Part shown: in pieces, positions 24,736 through 32,894 of the stretch
Layout of the letters: every line of letters starts with the position of its first letter
Position numbering within the stretch: the stretch's first letter is position 1
Origin: an uncultured Candidatus Saccharibacteria bacterium
GTDB taxonomy: Bacteria; Patescibacteriota; Saccharimonadia; Saccharimonadales; Saccharimonadaceae
DNA: 60,235 bases
Assembly (NCBI GenBank): GCA_947303945.1
Contig: CAMYZS010000007.1
Span: 1-60,235 of the forward strand
Direction of reading: 5' to 3'
Position numbers and translations under genes: made by a program
Notes under the pieces: model-generated
Database searches by the model: none
Seen by the model: the letters and a program-made list of their open reading frames with translations, nothing else
What the model was told of the DNA's origin: nothing

Positions 24736-24764
24736 ATATTATCACATTTACGTATATTAGTCAA
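24736..24764 (-). promoter_or_regulatory. Distal promoter of the M78-like gene
   Basis: Minus strand TTGACT (24759-24764), 17 bases, TAATAT (24736-24741). The TTGACTAATA block is identical to that of the proximal promoter 88 bases away. Confidence 0.6.
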
Positions 24765-24783
24765 TCGTAACGACATGTTATGA

Positions 24784-24812
24784 TTGCTAAATCCATCCCA
24801 TCGTAGTATAAT
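24784..24812 (+). promoter_or_regulatory. Promoter of the orphan ORF at 24864
   Basis: TTGCTA (24784-24789), 17 bases, TATAAT (24807-24812). Confidence 0.7.
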
Positions 24813-24863
24813 AATTAATGTCTTCCATCAATACAGACACCCAGTAGACAGGAGGTGATATAA

Positions 24864-25292
24864 GTGGGGAAAGGAGAACTTAAGCTGTGTTACGGAACGA
24901 TTGGTTTTGCCTTAACGGAGATAGCTGAGGGATTAGGGCGACACGATTATGCCCTGATTCCAGAAAGGGACTACCAAACATGGATTAAATTCGGGACTTT
25001 TAGAAGCGAAGAAAGCGCCATAGTAAGAAAACGCAATCGTTCTATTGCGCATTTCGAGGATGAAGACGGACGAAAGTGGGATGTCACAACCTACAAGTGT
25101 ATACATATACACTTCCCGCTTCAAGGCGCCAATTGGCGCTTCGTCGAACATATCAAGTGTGACGGTAAAGTTTTCGCTAAGCCGAAGATTACAATTGCGA
25201 CATACGAAAAGCTCGTACGGATGGCTCAAAAGAAGGCAGAAGAGAAAGAGGCATACTTCAGGAGTGTTGCGGCCCGTTGGTTTGGTGACTAA
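24864..25292 (+). CDS. Orphan island protein, paralogue of the protein at 21971
   Basis: The 142-residue soluble protein shares its core with the product of 21971-22426 (Y-x-x-x-P/S-E-x-x-Y-x-x-W, FGTFRSEES, RNRSIAHFEDEDGR, DVTTYKC, RFVEHIKCDGK, ATYEKLVRM). It continues into a charged helix rich in lysine and glutamate (AQKKAEEKEAYFRSVAARWFGD in part), which the other copy lacks. It starts at GTG 24864 after an AGGAGGTGAT site that is nearly a full anti-SD complement. The family is not recognised. A terminator at 25316-25349 closes the unit. Confidence 0.7.
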   Translation: MGKGELKLCYGTIGFALTEIAEGLGRHDYALIPERDYQTWIKFGTFRSEESAIVRKRNRSIAHFEDEDGRKWDVTTYKCIHIHFPLQGANWRFVEHIKCDGKVFAKPKITIATYEKLVRMAQKKAEEKEAYFRSVAARWFGD

Positions 25293-25315
25293 AATCCCAA
25301 AATCACAAACACATT

Positions 25316-25349
25316 ATACCCCCGGGCGAACAGTCCGGGGTATTTTTTT
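25316..25349 (+). terminator. Terminator of the orphan at 24864
   Basis: ATACCCC ... GGGGTAT with an inner CCGGG/CCGGG-like segment, followed by T7. Confidence 0.8.
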
Positions 25350-25362
25350 ATGCTATAGACAC

Positions 25363-25394
25363 AAAAAATACCCCTGCAATGAGGGGTATTTTTT
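25363..25394 (-). terminator. rpoBC operon terminator
   Basis: AAAAAATACCCC-TGCAATGA-GGGGTATTTTTT is symmetric and could work in both directions; it lies 13 nt after the rpoC stop. Confidence 0.88.
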
Positions 25395-25406
25395 AAAGCC
25401 TTGCGA

Positions 25407-28400
25407 TTAGATATTATCTAATTCACCTTCGGCTGGTTCGGCAACTTCTTCATTAGTAGATTCTTCCAAGCCAGCATATTGAGCGAGCGGCTCAACACCA
25501 GTACCTACAGGAATCTTGCGGCCAATGATGACATTTTCCTTAAGACCCTTGAGGTGATCGACGCGACCAGAAATTGCACTGGAGATTAGGACGCGAGTGG
25601 TATCTTGGAATGATGCGGCCGACAGGAAGGAATCGGAGTAGATAGACACCTTCGAAATACCAAGCAACATCTGCGTATACTCTGCTGGTGTTTTTCCGTC
25701 AGCAAGAGCAGTAGCGTTTTCTTCAGCTACAGCCGCCTTGCTAACAATATCACCAGTCGCAAAGCCAGTATCGCCTGGTTCATCAATCATTACGCGAGAG
25801 AACATTTGGCGAATGATAATTTCGAGATGTTTCGCGGAAATTTCATGCCCTTGCGCCGCGTAGATGGTAAGAATGTCATTCAAAATGTAACGCTCAGTCT
25901 CTTCGATGCCTTTGTATTTCATTAAATCTTGTAAGTTGAGAGATCCTTCGGACAGACGGTCGCCCGGCTCAACACGGTCACCATCTTTGACAGTGAGAGC
26001 AAAGTCAGTCGGCACCGACATCTTAAGTGGAGCACCAGCGTTAGCGACGAGGACAATTTCGTCCTGAGTTAGCTCAGCGATGCCATCAAATGGAGCAATA
26101 ATTGGGTCGGCGCCTTTAGCCTTACTAGCAATAACTGCACCAGTCTTAACCGAGGCACCATCTTTCACCTTAGCCTTGCGACCATCAAGTTTGAAGTGTT
26201 CTTTTCTGCCGGCATCTGGAGTAACTTGAATAATATTATAGCGGCCCTCTTCCCAAGTCGAAACCACACCAGCAATAGTTGAAATATAGGCTTGACCTTT
26301 TGGCGTACGGGCTTCGAGAAGCTCTTCAACGCGCGGAAGACCACGAGAGATTGCACCAGAGCCAGCAACACCAGAGGAGTGCTTCGTATCAAGGGTAAGC
26401 TGAGTGCCTGGTTCACCAACAGATTGAGCGGCGATAACGCCAACTGGCTCGTGATAAGCAACGGGTTGGCGAGTCGACATATCAATACCGTAAGCCTTAC
26501 GTGGCACACCATCGTTGCACTCGGTAGTAAGAACGCTCTGAATCTTCAAGCTCTCAATTTCCTCATCATCAGCGAGCTGATCAGCCATCTCACGAGAGAT
26601 AAGTTGATCATTCTCAAGACCATACTTCTCGACGGCTTCAGCAGAATAACGACCATAGATACGATCGGCAAAACCAATACCAGTAATCTCCGACTCAGAC
26701 TTATAGATGCGGAAACCTGGATCTTCAGCCTCTTCTTCTACCGTAAAGACATCTTGAGAAACATCCACGAGACGGCGAGTAAGATAACCAGAATCGGCAG
26801 TACGAAGGGCAGTCGAGACCTGGCCTTGGCGTGCGCCACGAGTAGCGATGAAGGATTCAAGCGTATTGAGACCTTTCTTGTAGCTAGATTTGACCGGGAG
26901 CTCAATCTCACGGTTAAAGACGTCCACCATGATACCAATAGTGGCAGAGGCAAGCTTAATATTACCCGCAGAACCACGCGCACCAGAGTTAGTCATGATA
27001 GAGATATTCGTATCGAGGCTAGCAAGATTATCTTTAACGAGCTTCGAGATATCATCATCGACTTTGCGCCATGCAGCGACAGTGAGGCGATAGCGCTCAT
27101 CTTCTGTAATGAGACCATCCTCAAATTGTTGGTTAATTTGCGCTGCAACGCCTTCGCCTTCGGCAAGCATCGGCTCAACCTCTGAGTAATATGGATAATC
27201 GTCTTTTGAAGTGGAAACGCCAGCAATAGTCTCATACTTGAAGGACAAGTCTTTAATAGCATCAGCCGCATTAACGGCAGCGTCGGCGCCAAAGTTATTA
27301 AGAATGTTAGCCATCACCTTCTTGAGATGTTTACTATTCTGAACTTCATTGTCGTATGGGTACTCTTTTGGCAAGATCTCATTAAAGAAGACACGGCCGA
27401 GAGTAGTATCGCGTTTTTGTCCCTTCGTATGGACGCGAATTGGAGTTTGTAACTGGATAAGGCCCATATCATAGGCAAGTTCCGCCTCATAAACACTAGT
27501 AAAGGCTTTGCGTTCGGTTTGAGCAGACGGCTTTTCGTAGGTGAGGTAGTAGCTACCCAAGACGACATCCTGCGTAATCGAGAGAACTGGTGCACCGTCG
27601 GCTGGCTTTAAGAGGTTCTTGCCGGCAGCCATAAGCTCCTTAGCTTCCGCTTGCGCTTCAGCAGAGAGCGGAAGATGAACGGCCATCTGGTCACCATCAT
27701 AGTCGGCGTTGAAGCCGTTGGCTACGAGCGGATGAAGCTTGATAGCTTTGCCATCGACCAAACGCGGCTGGAAGGCTTGAACGGAGAGACGGTGTAGAGA
27801 TGGGGCACGGTTAAGAAGGACGTATTTACCTTCGATTACTTCATCAAGAGCATCCCAAATCACAGTTTCGCCTTGCTCAATCATACGAGAAGCAGAGCGA
27901 ATATTATTTGCATATTCATTCTTAATTAACCAAGAAACGACAAATGGCTTAAAGAGTTCGAGCGCCATCTGCTTCGGTAGGCCACATTCATTAATGCGAA
28001 GTTCTGGGCCTACGACAATCACAGAGCGACCGGAGTAGTCGACGCGCTTACCAAGAAGGTTCTGGCGGAAGCGGCCCTGCTTACCCTTTAAGAGGTCAGA
28101 TAGACTCTTGAGCTTGCGACGACCATTCTGCGAGCTAGCGGCACGACCGCCACGGGAGGCGTTGTTGTCGATAAGGGCATCGACAGCTTCCTGGAGCATG
28201 CGTTTCTCGTTGCGCTGAATGACTTCTGGCGCATTAAGATCAACAAGCTTCTTGAGGCGATTGTTACGATTAATGACACGACGATAAAGATCGTTTAAGT
28301 CAGACGTCGCAAAGCGACCGCCAGCCAAAGAAATCATTGGGCGCAAATCTGGTGGAATAACTGGTATAACATTCAAAATGAGGTCAGTCGGTTTAATGCC

Positions 28401-29258
28401 AGCAGATTGCATACCTTCAAGCACCTTGAGGCGCTTCATGATACGTTTTTGCTTCTGTCCCTTAGCATTTTCGGCCTGCTCATGCAAATCATCAATCAAT
28501 TGGTCAAGATTGATTTCTTCGAGCATCTTCTTAATGGCACTAGCGCCCATTTCGACAGTAATGAGGTCTTCGTATTCTTCATCAAGATTTCGATAGTCTA
28601 CCTCATTAATAACAGCACCTTTTACGAAGCTAGTGAGAATCTCTTTTTTACTACGATAATCATTCTCAAGTTCTTCGAGCTCTTTTGTTTGAGCTTCGGC
28701 GAGTGCTTTAATATCGACACCGTCGGTTTTAGACTCGTTCTCGTAGCGGGCTTGGATAGCCTGACGAGCAACATCAGTCTGCGCCTCGAGGTCTTCAAGG
28801 CGTTTGTCAATTTCTTCTTTATCTGCATCAATAATAAGATAAGAGGCAAAGTATACTACTTTCTCTATATTCTTTACCGTAATATCAAGCAAAAGACTAA
28901 GTGCAGATGGAGTTCCGCGCATAAACCAAATGTGCGCTACTGGAGCAGCAAGTGTAATGTGCCCCATACGCTCACGGCGAGTGATACTCTTCGTGACAAG
29001 ATTGCCCTCTTTGTCGACGGCGGCTTCGCGCGAGCGAACACCTTTGAGCTTCGGATCATTAGGATTAATATCCTTTACTGGTCCGAAAATGCGTTCGCAG
29101 AACAGACCGTCGCGTTCTGGTTTCTGCGTACGATAGTTAATTGTTTCTGGCTTCAACACTTCACCATAGCTCCAGTTGAGGATATCTTCCTCGCTGGCGA
29201 CGCATAGGCGAATGGAGTCGAACTCGTTGGCACTAATGAAATTATCTTCCCAAGCCAT
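25407..29258 (-). CDS. rpoC: RNA polymerase subunit beta' without zinc-site cysteines
   Basis: The 1283-residue protein is complete: GLFCERIFGP at 51-60, RRERMGHITLAAPVAHIW, QGRFRQNLLGKRVDYSGRSV, the Mg-binding NADYDGDQMAVH near 520, the bridge helix region GARGS, and a trigger loop at about 950-965. Two oddities are visible. The N-terminal zinc finger (residues 61-90) has none of the four usual cysteines, and of the second zinc site only C914 remains (TECNDGVPRKAYG, where other bacteria have C...GVCxxCYG). The trigger loop reads QLTLDTKHSSG rather than QLTMRTFHxGG. It starts one base after the rpoB stop, with its ribosome site inside rpoB. Confidence 0.97.
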   Translation of the reverse strand: MAWEDNFISANEFDSIRLCVASEEDILNWSYGEVLKPETINYRTQKPERDGLFCERIFGPVKDINPNDPKLKGVRSREAAVDKEGNLVTKSITRRERMGHITLAAPVAHIWFMRGTPSALSLLLDITVKNIEKVVYFASYLIIDADKEEIDKRLEDLEAQTDVARQAIQARYENESKTDGVDIKALAEAQTKELEELENDYRSKKEILTSFVKGAVINEVDYRNLDEEYEDLITVEMGASAIKKMLEEINLDQLIDDLHEQAENAKGQKQKRIMKRLKVLEGMQSAGIKPTDLILNVIPVIPPDLRPMISLAGGRFATSDLNDLYRRVINRNNRLKKLVDLNAPEVIQRNEKRMLQEAVDALIDNNASRGGRAASSQNGRRKLKSLSDLLKGKQGRFRQNLLGKRVDYSGRSVIVVGPELRINECGLPKQMALELFKPFVVSWLIKNEYANNIRSASRMIEQGETVIWDALDEVIEGKYVLLNRAPSLHRLSVQAFQPRLVDGKAIKLHPLVANGFNADYDGDQMAVHLPLSAEAQAEAKELMAAGKNLLKPADGAPVLSITQDVVLGSYYLTYEKPSAQTERKAFTSVYEAELAYDMGLIQLQTPIRVHTKGQKRDTTLGRVFFNEILPKEYPYDNEVQNSKHLKKVMANILNNFGADAAVNAADAIKDLSFKYETIAGVSTSKDDYPYYSEVEPMLAEGEGVAAQINQQFEDGLITEDERYRLTVAAWRKVDDDISKLVKDNLASLDTNISIMTNSGARGSAGNIKLASATIGIMVDVFNREIELPVKSSYKKGLNTLESFIATRGARQGQVSTALRTADSGYLTRRLVDVSQDVFTVEEEAEDPGFRIYKSESEITGIGFADRIYGRYSAEAVEKYGLENDQLISREMADQLADDEEIESLKIQSVLTTECNDGVPRKAYGIDMSTRQPVAYHEPVGVIAAQSVGEPGTQLTLDTKHSSGVAGSGAISRGLPRVEELLEARTPKGQAYISTIAGVVSTWEEGRYNIIQVTPDAGRKEHFKLDGRKAKVKDGASVKTGAVIASKAKGADPIIAPFDGIAELTQDEIVLVANAGAPLKMSVPTDFALTVKDGDRVEPGDRLSEGSLNLQDLMKYKGIEETERYILNDILTIYAAQGHEISAKHLEIIIRQMFSRVMIDEPGDTGFATGDIVSKAAVAEENATALADGKTPAEYTQMLLGISKVSIYSDSFLSAASFQDTTRVLISSAISGRVDHLKGLKENVIIGRKIPVGTGVEPLAQYAGLEESTNEEVAEPAEGELDNI

Positions 29259-29259
29259 A

Positions 29260-32200
29260 TTATAGGTCCTCCCCTAAATCTGTTATTGTATCTTCTTCGT
29301 CGAAATCCTCATCGAAGTCATCATCGACCTCGATCTCTGATTCGTCGAGCGGATTTCCATCGCTGTCTTCTAGACTAAAGCCTTCAGCATTCTCGCCGAG
29401 GTCATCCGGCGGTGTGTCTGCATCTTCTCTATGCTGAGCATATATGACAGAATCATCGCGGCGACGCTCAACTTCTTCGGTGGTTTTTTCAATGACGTGA
29501 TCAGCATCGCGCGCATCACCATGATCAAGCAAGTCAACTTTAAGGCCGAGACCTTGAAGCTCCTTCACCAAGACATTGAAGCCTTCTGGAAGCTTTGGCC
29601 CCTCGATTGCTTCGTTCTTAATAATGGATTCATAAGCCTTGGCGCGACCGTAAACGTCATCCGACTTAATTGTCAGCATCTCCTGAAGCGTAGATGCAGC
29701 GCCGTAAGCTTCGAGTGTCCAAACCTCCATTTCGCCAAAGCGCTGACCACCATTCTGAGCTTTACCACCAAGTGGCTGCTGAGTAACCATAGTGTATGGA
29801 CCAGTCGAACGAGCGTGAATCTTATCGGCAACCATATGATGAAGCTTGAGCATATACATAACACCTACAGTAATGCGCTCTTCGAATGGCTCGCCAGTGA
29901 GACCATCGTATAGTTTGACGCGGCCATCTGGTTCAAAGCCGGCCTTCTTGAGCTCTTCGGAAATTGTTTCGTCGGAAACAGAGTTGAAAGATGGCGTCGT
30001 CACATGATAACCAAGCGCGCGCGCAGCCATACCGAGATGAGTTTCAAATAGCTGACCAAGATTCATACGAGAAGGCACGCCCATCGGGTTGAGTACGACA
30101 TCAACTGGAGTACCATCTTCCATGAATGGCATATCTTCAACTGGCAAAATACGAGCAACGACACCCTTGTTGCCGTGACGACCAGAGAGCTTATCGCCAA
30201 CAGAAATCTTACGCATCTCCGCAACATAAATCTTAATCTGCATAATAACGCCGGACTTAAGATTGTTGCCCTGCTCGCGAGTGAAGATTTTAACACCGAC
30301 AACTTTACCGCCATCGGAGCCATTCATACGAACAGAGGTATCGCGGACATCCTTAGCTTTCTCGCCAAAGATAGCGCGAAGAAGGCGCTCCTCAGAGCTA
30401 AGCTCTTGTTCTCCCTTAGGCGTAATCTTACCGACAAGAACATCGCCATTGTGAACTTCAGAACCAACCGTTACAATGCCATCTTCGCCAAGATGACGGA
30501 GGGCAACTTCGGAAACATTTGGAATATCGCGAGTAACTTGTTCTGGGCCAAGCTTAGTTTCACGAACTTCGACATCGAAATCGCGAATATTTATACTAGT
30601 TAACTCATCGTCATGAACGAGGCGACTGGAAATTACGATAGCGTCATCCATATTGTAGCCACGCCATGGCATAAATGCGACAAGCATATTCTTGCCGAGG
30701 GCCAATTCGCCGTTGTCAATAGAGGCGCCCTCGATTAGAACGTCGCCTTTTTTAACTTTTTGACCACGCTTCACTACCGTGCGTTCATCGTAACAACGAT
30801 CATCATTAGTCTTCATGAAGTGAATCAAGTTATAGATCTTGGTTTCTTTTTCGTATTTAACTTCGACCGAGTTTGAATCTGCCTTAATTACTTCACCGTC
30901 AGCCTCAGCGTAGACGATTTGGGACAGATTCTTTGCGACTTCAGCATCAATACCGGTTGAAACAATAGATGCCTCTGGCTTTATAAGTGGGACTGCCTGT
31001 TTCTGCATCGCGCAGGCCATCAATGAACGGTCAACGCGGTTCTTTTCGACAAACGGAATCATAGAAGCGGCAACGCCGAGAATCTCCTTGTGTGCAGCAT
31101 CCATATGTGTTACCTCGCTAGCCATCACTTGGGTTGGCTGGAGAGCTTTACGAGCAGATACATACTCATCAATGAATTTGCCATCTTTATCGAGCTTAGC
31201 ACTCGTATCGGCAATAACCATATTTTCTTCGGCAGCTGCGTCAGCATAAACGATTTCATCGGTAACTTTACCGTTCTTTACGATGCGATAAGGAGCTTCA
31301 ATAAAGCCATAATCGTTTATGCGTGCATAGGTTGCAAGGTTAAGCACGAGACCAACGTTACCACCCTCTGGGGTTTCAACGGTACAAATACGACCATAGT
31401 GGGTAGGATGCGTATCGCGGACTTCGAAGCCGGCACGCTCACGAGTAAGGCCGCCAGGGCCCATGCTGGATAGACGGCGCTTATGTGAAAGCTCACTAAA
31501 TGGGTTGGTTTCATCCATAAGCTGACTAAGCTGAGAGCTGCTAAAGAATTCTTTAACTGCCGCAGTAACTGGACGAGAATTGACTAGCTGAGACGGAGTA
31601 ACGGTTTGCGGATCGCTCATCGACATACGGTCAAGGATATTACGCTGCAAGCGAAGCATGCCCAGACGGAATTGGCGCTGAACGAGCTCCCCGACAAGTT
31701 TGACGCGGCGATTAGCGAGCGAGTCAATATCATCGACTGGATCTTGCGTATTATTAAGGCGGATAATTTCGCGAATGATTGCAATCAGATCTTGCATTTG
31801 TAGTGTGCGATGCGATTCGTCGTTTGGCGTATCAAAGCCAAGGCGCTGATTAATCTTGTAGCGGCCAACACGAGAATAATCATAGCGACGATAGTCATTA
31901 AACGTGCGATCAATCATTGAACGAGCATTTTCGATAGTCGCCAAGTCGCCTGGGCGGAGACGGCGATATATTTCGAGCAGAGCGCTACCCTGATTGTCGG
32001 ATGGGTCTTTTTCGAAAGTGTTTTCAATATAATGAACATCACCAGTGTCGATGTCTTTAAAATCAGCTACGATTTCAGTCTTTTTGCGACCAAGCGCACG
32101 GAGCAAAGTTGTTACAGGAACTTTACGACGACGGTCGATTTTAACGTAAATGACGCCCTTTGTATCAGTCTCAAATTCGAGCCATGCGCCACGACCTGGG

Positions 32201-32685
32201 ATTATCTTCGCACCATAGTAGTTATGGCCGTTAACCGTGTCGGCCTGGAAGAATACGCCAGCAGAACGAATCAGCTGAGATACAATTACACGCTCGGTAC
32301 CATTAATAATAAAGCTGGCACGATCGGTCATCCAAGGGTAGTCACCAAAGTAGATATCCTGCTCTTTGACTTCGCCAGTTACCTTGTTAGTAAGCTCGAC
32401 ATTAACATGAAGTGGAGCTTCGTAGGTTGTAAGATTTTCTTTAGCCGTACGATCGTCTTCGACAGGATCCTTAAAATAGTAATCCTTGAAGCGTAGACTC
32501 ATTTTTTGACCAGTATAGTCGTCAATTGGATTGAGCTCATTAAAAACCTCTTGAAGGCCGAATTTGACAAATTCGTCCCAAGACTTAGTTTGATGCTCAG
32601 TTAAATTTGGTATTGGAAGAACTTGGTCGCCCTCGGTAAAGGATACCCGGCTACCACTCTGTGCGGTTTTTATTGATTTTGCCAC
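29260..32685 (-). CDS. rpoB: RNA polymerase subunit beta
   Basis: The 1141-residue protein holds the expected conserved blocks: the fork and rifampicin region SQLSQLMDETNPFSELSHKRR then GPGGLTRERAGFEVRD, THYGRICTVETPEG, VAFMPWRGYNMDDAIVIS, KISVGDKLSGRHGNKGVV, and the C-terminal GGKAQNGGQRFGEMEVWTLEAYGAA. It is shorter than the proteobacterial protein because lineage insertions are absent, and it ends in an acidic tail. It starts at GTG 32685; an ATG one base upstream is out of frame. The promoter at 32807-32835 gives a leader of about 115 nt that contains a hairpin. Confidence 0.97.
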   Translation of the reverse strand: MAKSIKTAQSGSRVSFTEGDQVLPIPNLTEHQTKSWDEFVKFGLQEVFNELNPIDDYTGQKMSLRFKDYYFKDPVEDDRTAKENLTTYEAPLHVNVELTNKVTGEVKEQDIYFGDYPWMTDRASFIINGTERVIVSQLIRSAGVFFQADTVNGHNYYGAKIIPGRGAWLEFETDTKGVIYVKIDRRRKVPVTTLLRALGRKKTEIVADFKDIDTGDVHYIENTFEKDPSDNQGSALLEIYRRLRPGDLATIENARSMIDRTFNDYRRYDYSRVGRYKINQRLGFDTPNDESHRTLQMQDLIAIIREIIRLNNTQDPVDDIDSLANRRVKLVGELVQRQFRLGMLRLQRNILDRMSMSDPQTVTPSQLVNSRPVTAAVKEFFSSSQLSQLMDETNPFSELSHKRRLSSMGPGGLTRERAGFEVRDTHPTHYGRICTVETPEGGNVGLVLNLATYARINDYGFIEAPYRIVKNGKVTDEIVYADAAAEENMVIADTSAKLDKDGKFIDEYVSARKALQPTQVMASEVTHMDAAHKEILGVAASMIPFVEKNRVDRSLMACAMQKQAVPLIKPEASIVSTGIDAEVAKNLSQIVYAEADGEVIKADSNSVEVKYEKETKIYNLIHFMKTNDDRCYDERTVVKRGQKVKKGDVLIEGASIDNGELALGKNMLVAFMPWRGYNMDDAIVISSRLVHDDELTSINIRDFDVEVRETKLGPEQVTRDIPNVSEVALRHLGEDGIVTVGSEVHNGDVLVGKITPKGEQELSSEERLLRAIFGEKAKDVRDTSVRMNGSDGGKVVGVKIFTREQGNNLKSGVIMQIKIYVAEMRKISVGDKLSGRHGNKGVVARILPVEDMPFMEDGTPVDVVLNPMGVPSRMNLGQLFETHLGMAARALGYHVTTPSFNSVSDETISEELKKAGFEPDGRVKLYDGLTGEPFEERITVGVMYMLKLHHMVADKIHARSTGPYTMVTQQPLGGKAQNGGQRFGEMEVWTLEAYGAASTLQEMLTIKSDDVYGRAKAYESIIKNEAIEGPKLPEGFNVLVKELQGLGLKVDLLDHGDARDADHVIEKTTEEVERRRDDSVIYAQHREDADTPPDDLGENAEGFSLEDSDGNPLDESEIEVDDDFDEDFDEEDTITDLGEDL

Positions 32686-32742
32686 ATTTCCTCGCTGTAT
32701 ATTTAGTGTTGATACTTTGGCCGGAAGATCACCGCTTTAACC

Positions 32743-32764
32743 TCAACCGTTTCGCCAGAACGGT
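32743..32764 (-). other. Hairpin in the rpoBC leader
   Basis: Inverted repeat AACCGTT / AACGGTT with a CTGGCGA-type loop, about 58 nt before the rpoB start. It has no T run, so it is not a terminator; it may be an mRNA-stability or control stem. Confidence 0.5.
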
Positions 32765-32806
32765 TCGAGCAAAAAAGAGTTAAAGCACACTACTTCTTGG
32801 TACTGT

Positions 32807-32835
32807 ATTATAGCGTAGTCTCGCAAGAATATCAA
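32807..32835 (-). promoter_or_regulatory. rpoBC promoter
   Basis: Minus strand TTGATA (32830-32835), 17 bases, TATAAT (32807-32812). Confidence 0.82.
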
Positions 32836-32857
32836 GCAGATTTTTGCTGCCTTGCGG

Positions 32858-32886
32858 TTGTATAAAATGACACAAGCATTTACAAT
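32858..32886 (+). promoter_or_regulatory. Near-leaderless promoter of the 20-TM protein
   Basis: TTGTAT (32858-32863), 17 bases, TACAAT (32881-32886), then 8 nt to the ATG at 32895. Confidence 0.7.
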
Positions 32887-32894
32887 TTAATTAT

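Larger units (their letters stand above)
24470..24863. other. Gene-free 394-base divergent control region of the island
   Basis: It holds two minus-strand promoters for the M78-like gene, one plus-strand promoter for the orphan at 24864, and a small stem (CCCCGATTGGGG, about 24485-24500) next to the M78-like ribosome site. I see no RNA gene or further coding frame in it. Confidence 0.6.

Noticed and set aside
26292-27185. Long open frames opposite rpoC and rpoB
   Set aside because: They mirror the codon pattern of highly conserved genes, have no promoters or ribosome sites, and match no recognisable protein.
32743-32772. GGTTCGAGC resembling a tRNA T-arm
   Set aside because: No acceptor, D or anticodon stems can be drawn around it; it is part of a simple inverted repeat in the rpoB leader.
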